Source: Candidatus Gemmiger stercoravium (GTDB lineage Bacteria; Bacillota; Clostridia; Oscillospirales; Ruminococcaceae). Taken from it: a DNA stretch of 64,000 nt. This document shows, piece by piece, positions 1 to 7,897 of the stretch (position 1 is its first letter; each line of letters starts with the position of its first letter). The stretch spans positions 1 to 64,000 of the forward strand of contig DWWE01000015.1 in the NCBI GenBank assembly GCA_019119835.1, written 5' to 3'. The position numbers and the translations under genes were made by a program. The notes under the pieces are model-generated. The model saw nothing but the letters and a program-made list of their open reading frames with translations, made no database searches and was not told the origin of the DNA.

Positions 1-57
1 GTCGCAGAATGCAAGCGCCGTCCAAGGCGCGCCGCATGATGCGGGCACCGCAACCCG

Positions 58-146
58 GACATACACAAGGGGAAACAGCCGCGTTAGGCAATTGCCGTGC
101 GCGGCTGTTGCCTCTTGTGCAGCGTGTCGAGGAACTCGACACGCTG
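58..146 (-). repeat. Dispersed palindromic repeat, copy A (truncated)
   Basis: Holds the two promoter-proximal modules of a repeat found four times in this window: the hairpin CAGCGTGTCGA/TCGACACGCTG (120-146) and the imperfect hairpin built on GGGGAAACAGCCGCG and CGCGGCTGTTGCC. The AT-rich third hairpin and the CGCCGTCG fourth hairpin seen in copies B, C and D are absent, so this copy is truncated or diverged on its left side. Orientation is inverted relative to copies B and C. No credible protein is encoded. Confidence 0.8.
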
Positions 147-148
147 AA

Positions 149-180
149 AAACCCCCGCCGCAGATCTGCGGCGGGGGTTT
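149..180 (-). terminator. Intrinsic terminator after ferredoxin
   Basis: A perfect inverted repeat, AAACCCCCGCCGCAGA and its complement with no loop, followed on the minus strand by a T run. It lies 22 bases past the ferredoxin stop codon. Confidence 0.85.
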
Positions 181-201
181 ATCCATTTGCGGTCCGAAAA
201 A

Positions 202-369
202 TTATTCCGGCTGAATGGCACCGGTGGGGCAGACGCCCTCGCAGGCGCCGCAATCGACGCAGGCAGAAGCGTCCACGACAGCCTTGTCGGCCATGCTGAT
301 GGCGCCGACCGGGCAGGTGTCAACGCAAGCGCCGCAGGCGACGCACTCGCTGGTAACGGTATGAGCCAT
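202..369 (-). CDS. Small 2[4Fe-4S] ferredoxin
   Basis: A 55-residue clostridial-type ferredoxin, too short for the ORF track. It carries two CxxCxxCxxxCP cluster motifs (Cys9, 12, 15, 19 and Cys37, 40, 43, 47), each ligating one [4Fe-4S] cluster, and almost nothing else. The length matches the family. ATG at 369 is preceded by AAGGAG at good spacing. In anaerobic Firmicutes such proteins are cytosolic low-potential electron carriers for hydrogenases, pyruvate:ferredoxin oxidoreductase and similar enzymes. It is a single-gene unit with its own promoter and terminator. The partner enzyme cannot be told from this window. Confidence 0.95.
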   Translation of the reverse strand: MAHTVTSECVACGACVDTCPVGAISMADKAVVDASACVDCGACEGVCPTGAIQPE

Positions 370-485
370 GGTGAAACTCCTTATCTCCGTGCGGTATGAT
401 TTTTCCCGCCGCCGCTCTGCACGGTAAACGCCGGTTGGTACGCAGGCAGGCCGGGCAGGATGCGCCGCCCCGCTGCGTTTTCCTT

Positions 486-515
486 ATTGTAGCACCCCGC
501 CGGGCGGTTATTCAA
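486..515 (-). promoter_or_regulatory. Ferredoxin promoter
   Basis: On the minus strand TTGAAT and TACAAT are separated by 18 bases, predicting a leader of roughly 110 nt before the ferredoxin start. Confidence 0.6.
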
Positions 516-560
516 GCCTAACTTCGTTGTTTTTTGTGGTTTGTGCCCAAAAAAGGCCGG

Positions 561-593
561 CCGGAAAAAGTTGCCCTTCGTCAACTTTTTCGG
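561..593 (-). terminator. Terminator after the AraC-type gene
   Basis: Inverted repeat CCGGAAAAAGTTG / CAACTTTTTCGG with an 8-base loop. It is U-rich on both strands, so it could stop transcription either way. It lies 113 bases past the stop of the AraC-family gene. Confidence 0.6.
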
Positions 594-650
594 TTTTGGC
601 CTGTGGTCGCGTTTTTTGCCCGGCGCCGGGGTGCGGCGGCGTCTTTCTTC

Positions 651-679
651 TTGCAGGAAGGCGGAAAACATGGTATAAT
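651..679 (+). promoter_or_regulatory. Plus-strand promoter facing the 3' end of the AraC gene
   Basis: TTGCAG-17-TATAAT, a near-consensus sigma-70/A promoter on the plus strand. Its predicted start lies just before the 3' end of the minus-strand AraC-family gene, so any transcript would be antisense to it. No plus-strand gene follows until 1781. Confidence 0.4.
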
Positions 680-705
680 GTCAGCAGTGCATACCGCACA
701 GTTTT

Positions 706-1578
706 TCAGCCGTTTTCCCGCACGCTTTGGGCATATTGCCGCGGCGTGGCCCCGTACTCGCTGCGGAAAGCCCGGTAGAAATTGGCGTAGTCGCCGAAGC
801 CGCAGTAGCCGCATGCCTCGCTGGGGGCCACGCCCCCCGCCAGCAGCTGCTTGGCGATCAGCAGCCGCTTTTGCAGGATATACCGGTGGACCGTGGTGCC
901 CACCTGGGAGTCGAACTTGCGCAGCAGGTGGTATTTGCTGATGAAGAATTTTTCGGCCAGCAGGTCCAGGGTCAGCGGCTCGTTGTAGTGCTCGTTGATG
1001 TAGGCCACCACCGCATCCACCACCTGGTCGGTGGAGCAGTCGGCGTTTTTCTGGGTGCGGCGGTCGGCGGCGGCCTTGTTCAGCTCCACCAGAAGTTCCA
1101 CCAGGCAGCCGGCGGCCAGCAGGTCGTCGCCGTAGTCGCTCCGGGCGTGCAGTTCGCCCAGCCGTTCCAGCCGGCGGCGCATCTCGGCGCTGGCCGCCCC
1201 GGGCAGCCGCAGCAGGTTGGTGTGGCCGGGGATGCTGGTGTCAAAGCAGCGGGTCAGGCTGGTGCGCGGGCTGGAGTGCCGCTCCAGGTAGCTGCGGGCC
1301 ACCCACAGCACGATCCGCTCGTAGGGTTCGCTGTCGGTGGCGATGCGGGCCTGGTGCAGTTCCAGCGGGCTGACCAGCATCAGGTCGCCGGGGCGCATCT
1401 TGTACAGGTGATTTTCCACAATATAGCTCACCTGGCCGCGCAGCAGCAGGTAGACCTCGTAAAAATCGTGATGGTGCAGTGCCACCTCGTTCATATAGGT
1501 GCTGCGGTAGCGGTAGACCTCGAAGTCGCTGGCGATCATCGTCTGGCGGCGGGTGTAGGGCTGAAACGGGGCGGGCAT
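706..1578 (-). CDS. AraC-family transcriptional regulator
   Basis: A 290-residue regulator with an N-terminal cupin-type sensor domain (HHHDFYEVYLLLRG and PGDLMLVSP are typical of the beta-barrel) and a C-terminal double helix-turn-helix at about residues 190-285. The second HTH ends in GFGDYANFYRAFRSEYG, the usual AraC signature. I start it at ATG 1578, which has AGGAG upstream, rather than at the longer ORF-track start. It is divergent from uxuB-uxuA, so control of hexuronate catabolism is the natural inference; the ligand is probably a sugar acid. Length matches the family. Confidence 0.9.
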   Translation of the reverse strand: MPAPFQPYTRRQTMIASDFEVYRYRSTYMNEVALHHHDFYEVYLLLRGQVSYIVENHLYKMRPGDLMLVSPLELHQARIATDSEPYERIVLWVARSYLERHSSPRTSLTRCFDTSIPGHTNLLRLPGAASAEMRRRLERLGELHARSDYGDDLLAAGCLVELLVELNKAAADRRTQKNADCSTDQVVDAVVAYINEHYNEPLTLDLLAEKFFISKYHLLRKFDSQVGTTVHRYILQKRLLIAKQLLAGGVAPSEACGYCGFGDYANFYRAFRSEYGATPRQYAQSVRENG

Positions 1579-1672
1579 GGTCCTTCTCCTTTCCGGCGGG
1601 CGCCGCAGCCCCCGCCGATCCATACCTGTATTCTAACGCAATTTTTACAATCTTTCAAGCAATTCCTTCAAT

Positions 1673-1700
1673 TTGATTTGCAAAAAGAACGTCGTATACT
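1673..1700 (+). promoter_or_regulatory. uxuB-uxuA promoter
   Basis: TTGATT-16-TATACT in the divergent gap between the AraC gene and uxuB. An AraC-type activator would bind just upstream, but no clear direct repeat was identified. Confidence 0.6.
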
Positions 1701-1780
1701 AGGGGACAGAAGCACGGCGGACCCACCGCCCGCCGGTCCCCAAGCATAAATCCAGGCATTGACAAGGAGTGTGTTTCGCT

Positions 1781-3400
1781 ATGCAAATGAACGCTGCATC
1801 CATCCAGAACCAGAAGGCCGAATGGGAGGCCCTGGGCGTCAAGGTTCCCGCCTTTGACCGCCCGGCCGTCGTCGCCGCCACCAAAGAACACCCGATCTGG
1901 GTCCACTTCGGCGCCGGCAACATCTTCCGCGGCTTCATCGCCGCGCTGCAGCAGAAGCTGCTGGACGAAGGGCTGTCCGACAAGGGCATCATCGCCGCCG
2001 ACACCTTTGACTACGACATCATCACCAAGATCTACGACCCCTATGACAACCTGACCATGATGGTCACCCTGAACCCCGACGGCACCACCAGCCGCGAGAT
2101 CATCGGCTCGGTGGTGGAGGGGCTGCGCGCCGACTCCTCCGACGCCGGCCAGATGGCCCGCTTCAAGGAGATCTTCACCGATCCCAGCCTGCAGATGATC
2201 TCCTTCACCATCACCGAGAAGGGCTATGCGATCTACCGGCCGGACGGCAGCCTGATGCCGGTGGTGCAGGCCGACATTGACGAAGGCCCCAGCAAGGCCC
2301 GCCACGCCATGAGCATGGTGGCCGCCCTGCTGCTGGAGCGCTTCAACGCCGGCAAGTACCCGCTGGCCGTGGTCAGCATGGACAACTGCAGCCACAACGG
2401 CGAAAAGCTGCAGTCCAGCGTGATGGCCGTGGCCAAGGCATGGCTGGAGAAGGGCTATGTGGGCCAGGACTTCATCGACTACCTGACCGACGAGAGCAAG
2501 ATCGCCTTCCCCTGGTCGATGATCGACAAGATCACCCCGCGTCCCCACAAGATCGTGGAGGAGCAGCTGGCCAAGGACGGCATTGAGGGCATGACCCCCA
2601 TCGTCACCGGCAAGAACACCTTCATCGCGGCCTTTGTCAACGCCGAGCGGCCCCAGTACCTGGTGGTGGAGGACAAGTTCCCCAACGGCCGTCCCCCGCT
2701 GGAAAAGGCCGGCGTCTACCTGACCGACCGCGACACCGTCAACAAGACCGAGCGGATGAAGGTCACCACCTGCCTGAACCCGCTGCACACCGCCATGAGC
2801 GTGTACGGCTGCATGCTGGGCTACACCCTGATCTGCGACGAGATGAAGGACGCCGACATCGTCGCGCTGATCAAGCGGCTGGGCTATGTGGAAGGTCTGC
2901 CCGTGGTGGTCAACCCGGGCATCCTGGACCCCAAGGCTTTCATTGACGAGGTGGTGGAGCAGCGCCTGCCCAACCCCTTCATGCCCGACGCGCCCCAGCG
3001 CATCGCCACCGACACCTCCCAGAAGGTGGGCATCCGCTTTGGCGAGACCATCAAGAGCTACATCGCCGAGGGCCGCGACCTGAACACCCTGGTTTCCATC
3101 CCGCTGGCGCTGGCCGGCTGGCTGCGCTACCTGCTGGCGGTGGACGACGAGGGCAAAGCCTTTGAGGTGAGCTCCGACCCGCTGAAGGACGAACTGCAGG
3201 CCAAGCTCGCCGGCATCGAGGCCGGCAAGCCCGAGACCTACAACGGCCAGCTCAAGGGCATCCTGAACAACGCCTCCATCTTCGGCGTGGACCTGACCAC
3301 CACCCCGCTGGCCGACAAGATCGAACAGTACTTCGTGGCCGAGCTGGCCGGCCCCGGCGCCGTGCGCAAGACCCTGCACGACGCGCTGGCCGAAGCGTGA
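1781..3400 (+). CDS. uxuB: Fructuronate reductase / mannitol dehydrogenase family
   Basis: A 539-residue member of the long-chain polyol dehydrogenase family with the N-terminal dinucleotide-binding segment HFGAGNIFRGF. With uxuA directly downstream, the likely reaction is reduction of D-fructuronate to D-mannonate with NADH. The ORF track begins at GTG 1769; I choose ATG 1781, which sits 11 bases after AAGGAG (ATG 1787 is also possible). First gene of a two-gene operon, 66 bases before uxuA. Family members also act on tagaturonate or mannitol, so the substrate rests on context. Confidence 0.88.
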   Translation: MQMNAASIQNQKAEWEALGVKVPAFDRPAVVAATKEHPIWVHFGAGNIFRGFIAALQQKLLDEGLSDKGIIAADTFDYDIITKIYDPYDNLTMMVTLNPDGTTSREIIGSVVEGLRADSSDAGQMARFKEIFTDPSLQMISFTITEKGYAIYRPDGSLMPVVQADIDEGPSKARHAMSMVAALLLERFNAGKYPLAVVSMDNCSHNGEKLQSSVMAVAKAWLEKGYVGQDFIDYLTDESKIAFPWSMIDKITPRPHKIVEEQLAKDGIEGMTPIVTGKNTFIAAFVNAERPQYLVVEDKFPNGRPPLEKAGVYLTDRDTVNKTERMKVTTCLNPLHTAMSVYGCMLGYTLICDEMKDADIVALIKRLGYVEGLPVVVNPGILDPKAFIDEVVEQRLPNPFMPDAPQRIATDTSQKVGIRFGETIKSYIAEGRDLNTLVSIPLALAGWLRYLLAVDDEGKAFEVSSDPLKDELQAKLAGIEAGKPETYNGQLKGILNNASIFGVDLTTTPLADKIEQYFVAELAGPGAVRKTLHDALAEA

Positions 3401-3466
3401 GCCGCCCCGATCCCCCCGGAATTCCGGCGCTGTGCGCCGCGAACAGATAAATAAGGAGGAAACACT

Positions 3467-4564
3467 ATGCCTATGCAAATGGGATGGCGCTGGTACGGCG
3501 AGGGCAACGACCCCGTCACCCTGGGCGACATCAAGCAGATCCCCGGCGTGTCCACCATCGTGTGGGCGCTGCACGACAAGATGCCCGGCGAGATCTGGGA
3601 AGTGGACGAGATCAAGAAGGTCGTGGACCAGATCGAATCCTACGGCTTCAACGCCGACGTGGTGGAGAGCGTCAACGTCCATGACGACATCAAGATCGGC
3701 CTGCCCACCCGGGACCAGTACATCGAAAACTACAAGCAGTGCATCCGCAACCTGTCCCAGTTCGGCGTCAAGGTGATCTGCTACAACTTCATGCCGATCT
3801 TCGACTGGACCCGCACCGACCTGTTCCACCCGGTGGGCGACGGTTCCACCGCCCTGTTCTACCAGAAGGACATGATCAAGGACGACTACAAGGCCATGGC
3901 CGAGTACATCCTGAGCTTCACCGAGAAGTATCACATGACCTTCCCCGGCTGGGAACCCGAGCGGATGGCCAAGCTGGACGAGCTGTTCAAGGCTTACGCC
4001 CCGGTCACCAAGGAAAAACTGTGGGAGAACCTGAAGTACTTCCTGGAAGCCATCATGCCCACCTGCCGGGAATGCGACATCAAGATGGCCATTCACATGG
4101 ACGACCCGCCATGGGACATCTTCGGCCTGCCCCGCCTGATGGTGGACGAGGCCAGCATCCAGCGGTTCCTGACCATGGTGGACGACCCGTACAACTGCCT
4201 GACGCTGTGCTCCGGCAGCCTGAACGCCAACCCCGACAACAATGTGGCCGACATCGTTCGCAAGCACTGCGACCGCATCGCCTTCGCCCACATCCGCAAC
4301 ATCCACCACTTCCCCAACGGCGACTTCAGTGAAGCGGCCCACCGCGACTGCTGCGGCGAGACCGGCATCATCGAGATCCTGCGCGCCTACCACGACTGCG
4401 GCTTTGAAGGGTACATCCGCCCCGACCACGGCCGTCAGCTGTGGGAGGAAGGCCCCGGCAGCTGCCGCCCCGGCTACGGCAAGTATGACCGTGCGCTGGG
4501 CATCCAGTACATGCTGGGCGTCTGGGATCTGCTGGACCGCCTGGACGAAGAAAAGCACAAGTAA
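3467..4564 (+). CDS. uxuA: Mannonate dehydratase
   Basis: A 365-residue UxuA-family protein. It dehydrates D-mannonate to 2-keto-3-deoxy-D-gluconate, the step after UxuB in glucuronate breakdown. The start MQMGWRWYG followed by DPVTLGDIKQIPG is characteristic. Metal-binding His/Asp/Cys clusters occur in MAIHMDDPPWD, HIRNIH and RPDHGRQLW. Strong AAGGAGG ribosome binding site. It shares the uxuB promoter and ends before a strong hairpin. The following enzymes (KDG kinase and aldolase) are not in this window. Confidence 0.95.
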   Translation: MPMQMGWRWYGEGNDPVTLGDIKQIPGVSTIVWALHDKMPGEIWEVDEIKKVVDQIESYGFNADVVESVNVHDDIKIGLPTRDQYIENYKQCIRNLSQFGVKVICYNFMPIFDWTRTDLFHPVGDGSTALFYQKDMIKDDYKAMAEYILSFTEKYHMTFPGWEPERMAKLDELFKAYAPVTKEKLWENLKYFLEAIMPTCRECDIKMAIHMDDPPWDIFGLPRLMVDEASIQRFLTMVDDPYNCLTLCSGSLNANPDNNVADIVRKHCDRIAFAHIRNIHHFPNGDFSEAAHRDCCGETGIIEILRAYHDCGFEGYIRPDHGRQLWEEGPGSCRPGYGKYDRALGIQYMLGVWDLLDRLDEEKHK

Positions 4565-4585
4565 AACACACCTGCCGCACATTTC

Positions 4586-4620
4586 CGAAGACGGGGGACC
4601 CCAAGGGTCCCCCGTCTTCG
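4586..4620 (+). terminator. Terminator after uxuA
   Basis: A 16-base perfect stem (CGAAGACGGGGGACCC and complement) with a 3-base loop, 21 bases past the uxuA stop. No long T run follows, so efficiency is uncertain. Confidence 0.7.
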
Positions 4621-4688
4621 CGTGCCGGGAGGCCCGGCAGGGCGGGGCGGCTTTCCCAGAACTTTTACACCAACTTGCCGCCCGGGCC

Positions 4689-4717
4689 TTGTGCGGCGGG
4701 GGAAAATCGGGTATAAT
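4689..4717 (+). promoter_or_regulatory. Promoter before repeat copy B and the lipoprotein gene
   Basis: TTGTGC-17-TATAAT. The same TTGTGC -35 recurs before GH79 (15789) and before repeat copy C (12741). Repeat copy B starts 5 bases after the -10, so it would form the lipoprotein mRNA leader. Confidence 0.7.
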
Positions 4718-4722
4718 ATATG

Positions 4723-4937
4723 CAGCGTGTCGAGAAACTCGACACGCTGCAAAAGGGGCAACAGCCGCGCACGGCAATTGCCTAACGCGTCTGTTTCCCC
4801 TTTTGGGAACCCCTTCGACAAAATTTTGCGGCAAATCGCGCACTCGTCGCTATGCTCCTCGCACACAATTTGCCGCAAAATTTCCCTGTCGGTGTCGCCG
4901 TCGTCGGCGCATGTCCGCCGACGGCGACGGTTTTTGA
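4723..4937 (+). repeat. Dispersed palindromic repeat, copy B
   Basis: Four hairpin modules in order: (1) CAGCGTGTCGA loop TCGACACGCTG; (2) an imperfect stem from AAGGGGCAACAG to CTGTTTCCCCTT; (3) ACAAAATTTTGCGGCAAAT paired with ATTTGCCGCAAAATTT; (4) GTCGCCGTCGTCGGCG paired with CGCCGACGGCGAC, ending in a T run. Copies C and D share the full order. It lies between a promoter and the lipoprotein gene, giving a leader of more than 200 nt. Its ORFs in the track are unsupported. Confidence 0.85.
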
Positions 4938-4979
4938 CTTTATAAGTTCACAAGATTTTCCCCGATGGAGGGTCGAAAC

Positions 4980-5603
4980 ATGAAACTGACAAAACGCATT
5001 GGCGTGGCGGCGCTGGCGCTGGTCCTGGCGTTGAGCCTGACCGCCTGCAGCCCCAAGGATATGCTGGGCAATATGATCCTGGGCGTGGCCGACCTGTTCG
5101 GCCTGCGCAGCGAGAGCAGCAACGACGACGAGGCCGAGGAGACCGTCGCCACCCCCGGCGGCAGCATCTCCTTCCCCGAAGGGATGGACACCCAGAGCCG
5201 CTTCCCCACGATGGTGTCCGGCGATACGCTGTACATCGCCTTCAACGGCATCTCCAACCGCAGCACCGACTACTTTGTGGCGGCGAGCGATACCGTGACC
5301 CTGACCGCCTACGCCACCACCGAATCGGCCACCATCCTGGAGTTCAAGGCCGCCCTGTGGGAACTTTCGGACGACCAGACCAAGACCAGCTATCTGCAGG
5401 GGTCCACCGTCTACTTCCCCACCGGGGGCGAGTGTTCCACCTACACCGTCTCGGGCCTGACGCCGGGCAAGATGTACAAGGTGACGGTGAGCTACGATTC
5501 CGTCAGCTACTACATCACCGGCGGCATGACCGTGACCGGCGTTGGCAGCGAACAGCTGACCTCGCTGAGCGACGACACCACCGGGGACGGCTCTGACGCC
5601 TGA
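4980..5603 (+). CDS. Predicted lipoprotein, unknown function
   Basis: A 207-residue protein with a lipoprotein signal: basic start MKLTKR, hydrophobic core, lipobox LTAC with the acylated Cys near residue 23. After a short acidic linker the rest is Thr/Ser/Tyr-rich and probably beta-rich, in the style of an extracellular Ig or fibronectin-like domain. ATG 4980 is 8 bases after GGAGG; the ORF-track start at 4965 overlaps that site and is less likely. It is transcribed through repeat copy B and closed by its own terminator. No family recognised; anchored outside the cell membrane. Confidence 0.8.
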   Translation: MKLTKRIGVAALALVLALSLTACSPKDMLGNMILGVADLFGLRSESSNDDEAEETVATPGGSISFPEGMDTQSRFPTMVSGDTLYIAFNGISNRSTDYFVAASDTVTLTAYATTESATILEFKAALWELSDDQTKTSYLQGSTVYFPTGGECSTYTVSGLTPGKMYKVTVSYDSVSYYITGGMTVTGVGSEQLTSLSDDTTGDGSDA

Positions 5604-5624
5604 GACCCTGACGGCTGCGCCACC

Positions 5625-5666
5625 GGACCGCGCCTTTTCCCTGCGGGGAGAGGCACGGTCCTTTTT
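5625..5666 (+). terminator. Terminator after the lipoprotein gene
   Basis: GGACCGCGCCTTTTCCC pairs with GGGAGAGGCACGGTCC (one mismatch) and is followed by TTTTT. Confidence 0.85.
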
Positions 5667-5697
5667 GCGGCCGATTTTTTGCAAGGAGGAACCGCAG

Positions 5698-6636
5698 ATG
5701 CACAAAACCTTGGACCGCACCCAGCTGCGCAACACCCTGCTGCTGGTGCTGGGGGCCCTGATCTGGGGCGTGGCCTTTGTGGCCCAGAGCGTGGGCAGCG
5801 GGTATGTGGGGGCCTACACCTTTCTGGCGGCCCGCAGCTGGCTGGCCTGCGCGTTTCTGCTGGGGCTGCTGGCGGTGCGCCGGGCCGGGCAGCGCCGCCG
5901 CGGGCTGCGGGTGCCCTTCTGGCTGGCGCCCAAAAAGCTGGCGCTGGGCGGGCTGCTGTGCGGCGCCGCGCTGTTTGCGGCTTCGGCCGCCCAGCAGATG
6001 GGGGTGGGTACCACCAGCACCGCCAAGGCCGGGTTTTTGACCGCACTGTATGTGGTGATCGTGCCGGTGCTGGGGCTGCTGGCCGGGCGGCGGCCCGGGG
6101 CCCGGCTGTGGGTCTGCGTGGCGGTGAGCGTGGCGGGGCTGTACCTGCTCTGCCTGGCCGGGCGGGACACCCTGAGCCTGACCGGCGGCGAATGGCTGCT
6201 GCTGCTCTGCGCGCTGCTGTTTGCGCTGCAGATCCTGCTGGTGGGGCATTTCGGCCCCCAGCTGGACGGGGTGCAGCTGAGCTTTGTGGAGTTTTTTGTG
6301 ACGGCGGCGCTGTCCACCGTCTTCATGTTCCTGTTTGAGCAGCCCACCCTGCCCCAGCTGGCCGGGGCGGCGGTGGCCATCCTGTACTGCGGCATCCTGT
6401 CCAGCGGGGTGGGCTACACCCTGCAGATCGTGGGGCAGCAGAACCTGGACCCCACCATCGCCAGCATGGCCATGTGCCTGGAAAGCGTCTTCAGTGCGCT
6501 GGCCGGCTGGCTTCTGCTGCACCAGACCCTGTCCGCCACCGAGCTGCTGGGCTGCGGGCTGATGTTCGCCGCCATCGTGGGCGCCCAGCTGCCCGACCGC
6601 AAAAAGGCCGGACCCGACCGGGACCCGGGCGCATAA
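5698..6636 (+). CDS. EamA-family (DMT superfamily) transporter
   Basis: A 312-residue membrane protein with about ten hydrophobic segments arranged as two EamA repeats. Family motifs include GALIWGVAFVAQ at the first helix, TAKAGFLTALYVVIVP in the first half and PTIASMAMCLESVFSALAGW in the second. DMT transporters export metabolites such as amino acids or drugs; the substrate cannot be told. Start at ATG 5698 with AAGGAGG upstream. Single gene between two terminators. Confidence 0.9.
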   Translation: MHKTLDRTQLRNTLLLVLGALIWGVAFVAQSVGSGYVGAYTFLAARSWLACAFLLGLLAVRRAGQRRRGLRVPFWLAPKKLALGGLLCGAALFAASAAQQMGVGTTSTAKAGFLTALYVVIVPVLGLLAGRRPGARLWVCVAVSVAGLYLLCLAGRDTLSLTGGEWLLLLCALLFALQILLVGHFGPQLDGVQLSFVEFFVTAALSTVFMFLFEQPTLPQLAGAAVAILYCGILSSGVGYTLQIVGQQNLDPTIASMAMCLESVFSALAGWLLLHQTLSATELLGCGLMFAAIVGAQLPDRKKAGPDRDPGA

Positions 6637-6664
6637 AGCCGCCTGTCCCCGCCGCCTGTCCCCG

Positions 6665-6702
6665 AAAAAAAATCCGTGGAGAACATTCTCCACGGATTTT
6701 TT
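6665..6702. terminator. Bidirectional terminator between convergent genes
   Basis: AAAAAATCCGTGGAGAA / TTCTCCACGGATTTTTT with a 3-base loop, serving the EamA gene (+) and the L,D-transpeptidase gene (-). Confidence 0.9.
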
Positions 6703-6725
6703 GCTTTTGCCGGCAAGCGGCCCGA

Positions 6726-7865
6726 TCAGCCCCGGGTGCCTTCCACGCTGGAATCGGTGCTCCAGCCCTGGAGATCGGTGGGGGTCAGGCTGTCCGCCCA
6801 GCGGCCGTCGGCCTGGGCGGCGTTCCACTCGTCCCAGGCGGCCTGGCTGCGGATGGTGGTGCCGGTGAGGTACTTGTCATCCCAGGGGTTTTCCGGGTCG
6901 GGGTCGGTGGGGTCCCAGCCGCGCAGCGTCTCGTCGGCCGGGTCGGTGTAGATGGTGCCGGGCTTGCCCATCGGGCCGGGGTCGTCGGGGTCGTCATAGA
7001 CGATGACCCGGGTGCCGATTTCGCAGTTGTCGTAGATCCACTTCACATCGTTGACCATCAGCCGCACACAGCCCAGGCTGGCCGGGGTGCCCAGCTCGTT
7101 GAACTGGTCATACTCCACATCGTCCTTGTGCTGGGTGTAGTAGGGCACGCTGTGGAACAGATAAACGTCCCAGATGCGGGTGGCATACTGGCCGTAGCTG
7201 GGGCCGGCCAGCGCCCGCCAGTCGTAGTTCACCGGGGTGGCGTAGAAGCCCAGCGGGGTCTCGGTGTCCTCCCCTTCCTTGCCGGCGCTGCAGACCATCG
7301 CCATATAGGGCACGGTGTAGCGGCCCTCCTCGTCCAGGGTGTAGACGGTGACGGTGGAGGCCGACCGGTTGACCGCGATCAGGTAGGGGAAGCCCTCCTT
7401 CTCGGTGACGTCGATCCCCTCGCTGACGAAGAACTCATCGCTGCTGAGCCTGTCCATCAGCGCCTTGCCCCGCTCGTTCCAGGTGGCGGGGTCGGTGACC
7501 ACCGGCGCGTCCTTGGTGGCGTTGGCGGAGACAGTGGCCATCACCTCGGCGATGCGCTGTTCCTCCTCGCTCATGGCGGGGGTGGGTTCGGGGGTGGGCT
7601 CGGCCACCGACTCGGCCGGGGCGGCAGCGGGCTGGATGGTGGTGTCGGCGCCGGTCGCGTCCTTGCGGCGGCCGAAAAGCAGGAAGACGCAGACCAGCAT
7701 CACCAGGGCCAGGATCCCCAGGCAGGCGGCGCCGGTGACGGCCGCCCGCCGGCGGGCGGCGGCCTCCCGGGCGCGGCGGCGGGCGGCGGCCCGGGCCTGG
7801 GGCCGGCTGTGGGGCTGCCCGGCAGGGCGCGGGCGGCGGGACGGGTCGGGGCGTTGGTTGGGCAT
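6726..7865 (-). CDS. L,D-transpeptidase (YkuD domain)
   Basis: A 379-residue membrane-anchored peptidoglycan cross-linking enzyme. Residues 1-42 are an Arg/Ala/Pro-rich cytoplasmic tail, about 43-64 form one membrane helix, 70-100 are a Pro/Glu linker and about 160-290 form the catalytic domain. The active site is seen as FHSVPY (His238) and PASLGCVRL (Cys266), matching the HxN...S/T-x-GC-R-L/M pattern. The C-terminal 90 residues are an acidic Asp/Pro/Trp-rich extension of unknown role. Such enzymes make 3-3 cross-links or attach proteins to the wall. It probably heads a unit separate from the aminotransferase upstream. Confidence 0.92.
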   Translation of the reverse strand: MPNQRPDPSRRPRPAGQPHSRPQARAAARRRAREAAARRRAAVTGAACLGILALVMLVCVFLLFGRRKDATGADTTIQPAAAPAESVAEPTPEPTPAMSEEEQRIAEVMATVSANATKDAPVVTDPATWNERGKALMDRLSSDEFFVSEGIDVTEKEGFPYLIAVNRSASTVTVYTLDEEGRYTVPYMAMVCSAGKEGEDTETPLGFYATPVNYDWRALAGPSYGQYATRIWDVYLFHSVPYYTQHKDDVEYDQFNELGTPASLGCVRLMVNDVKWIYDNCEIGTRVIVYDDPDDPGPMGKPGTIYTDPADETLRGWDPTDPDPENPWDDKYLTGTTIRSQAAWDEWNAAQADGRWADSLTPTDLQGWSTDSSVEGTRG

Positions 7866-7897
7866 AGGGAAGACTCCTCTCCTGGGTGCAGGCGGCG

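Noticed and set aside
1-57. Possible gene end or extra repeat module at the left edge
   Set aside because: Only a small GC hairpin (GCGCCGTCCAAGGCGC) is visible; no frame or repeat match can be supported.
1655-4843. 1062-residue minus-strand ORF across uxuB-uxuA
   Set aside because: Composition is Val/Gly/His/Gln-rich antisense translation of two well-supported genes; an artefact of high GC.
4474-4878. ORFs translated from repeat copies (also 12804-13286, 33408-33698)
   Set aside because: They read through hairpin arrays in several frames with no ribosome site; the constraint is on palindromes, not codons.
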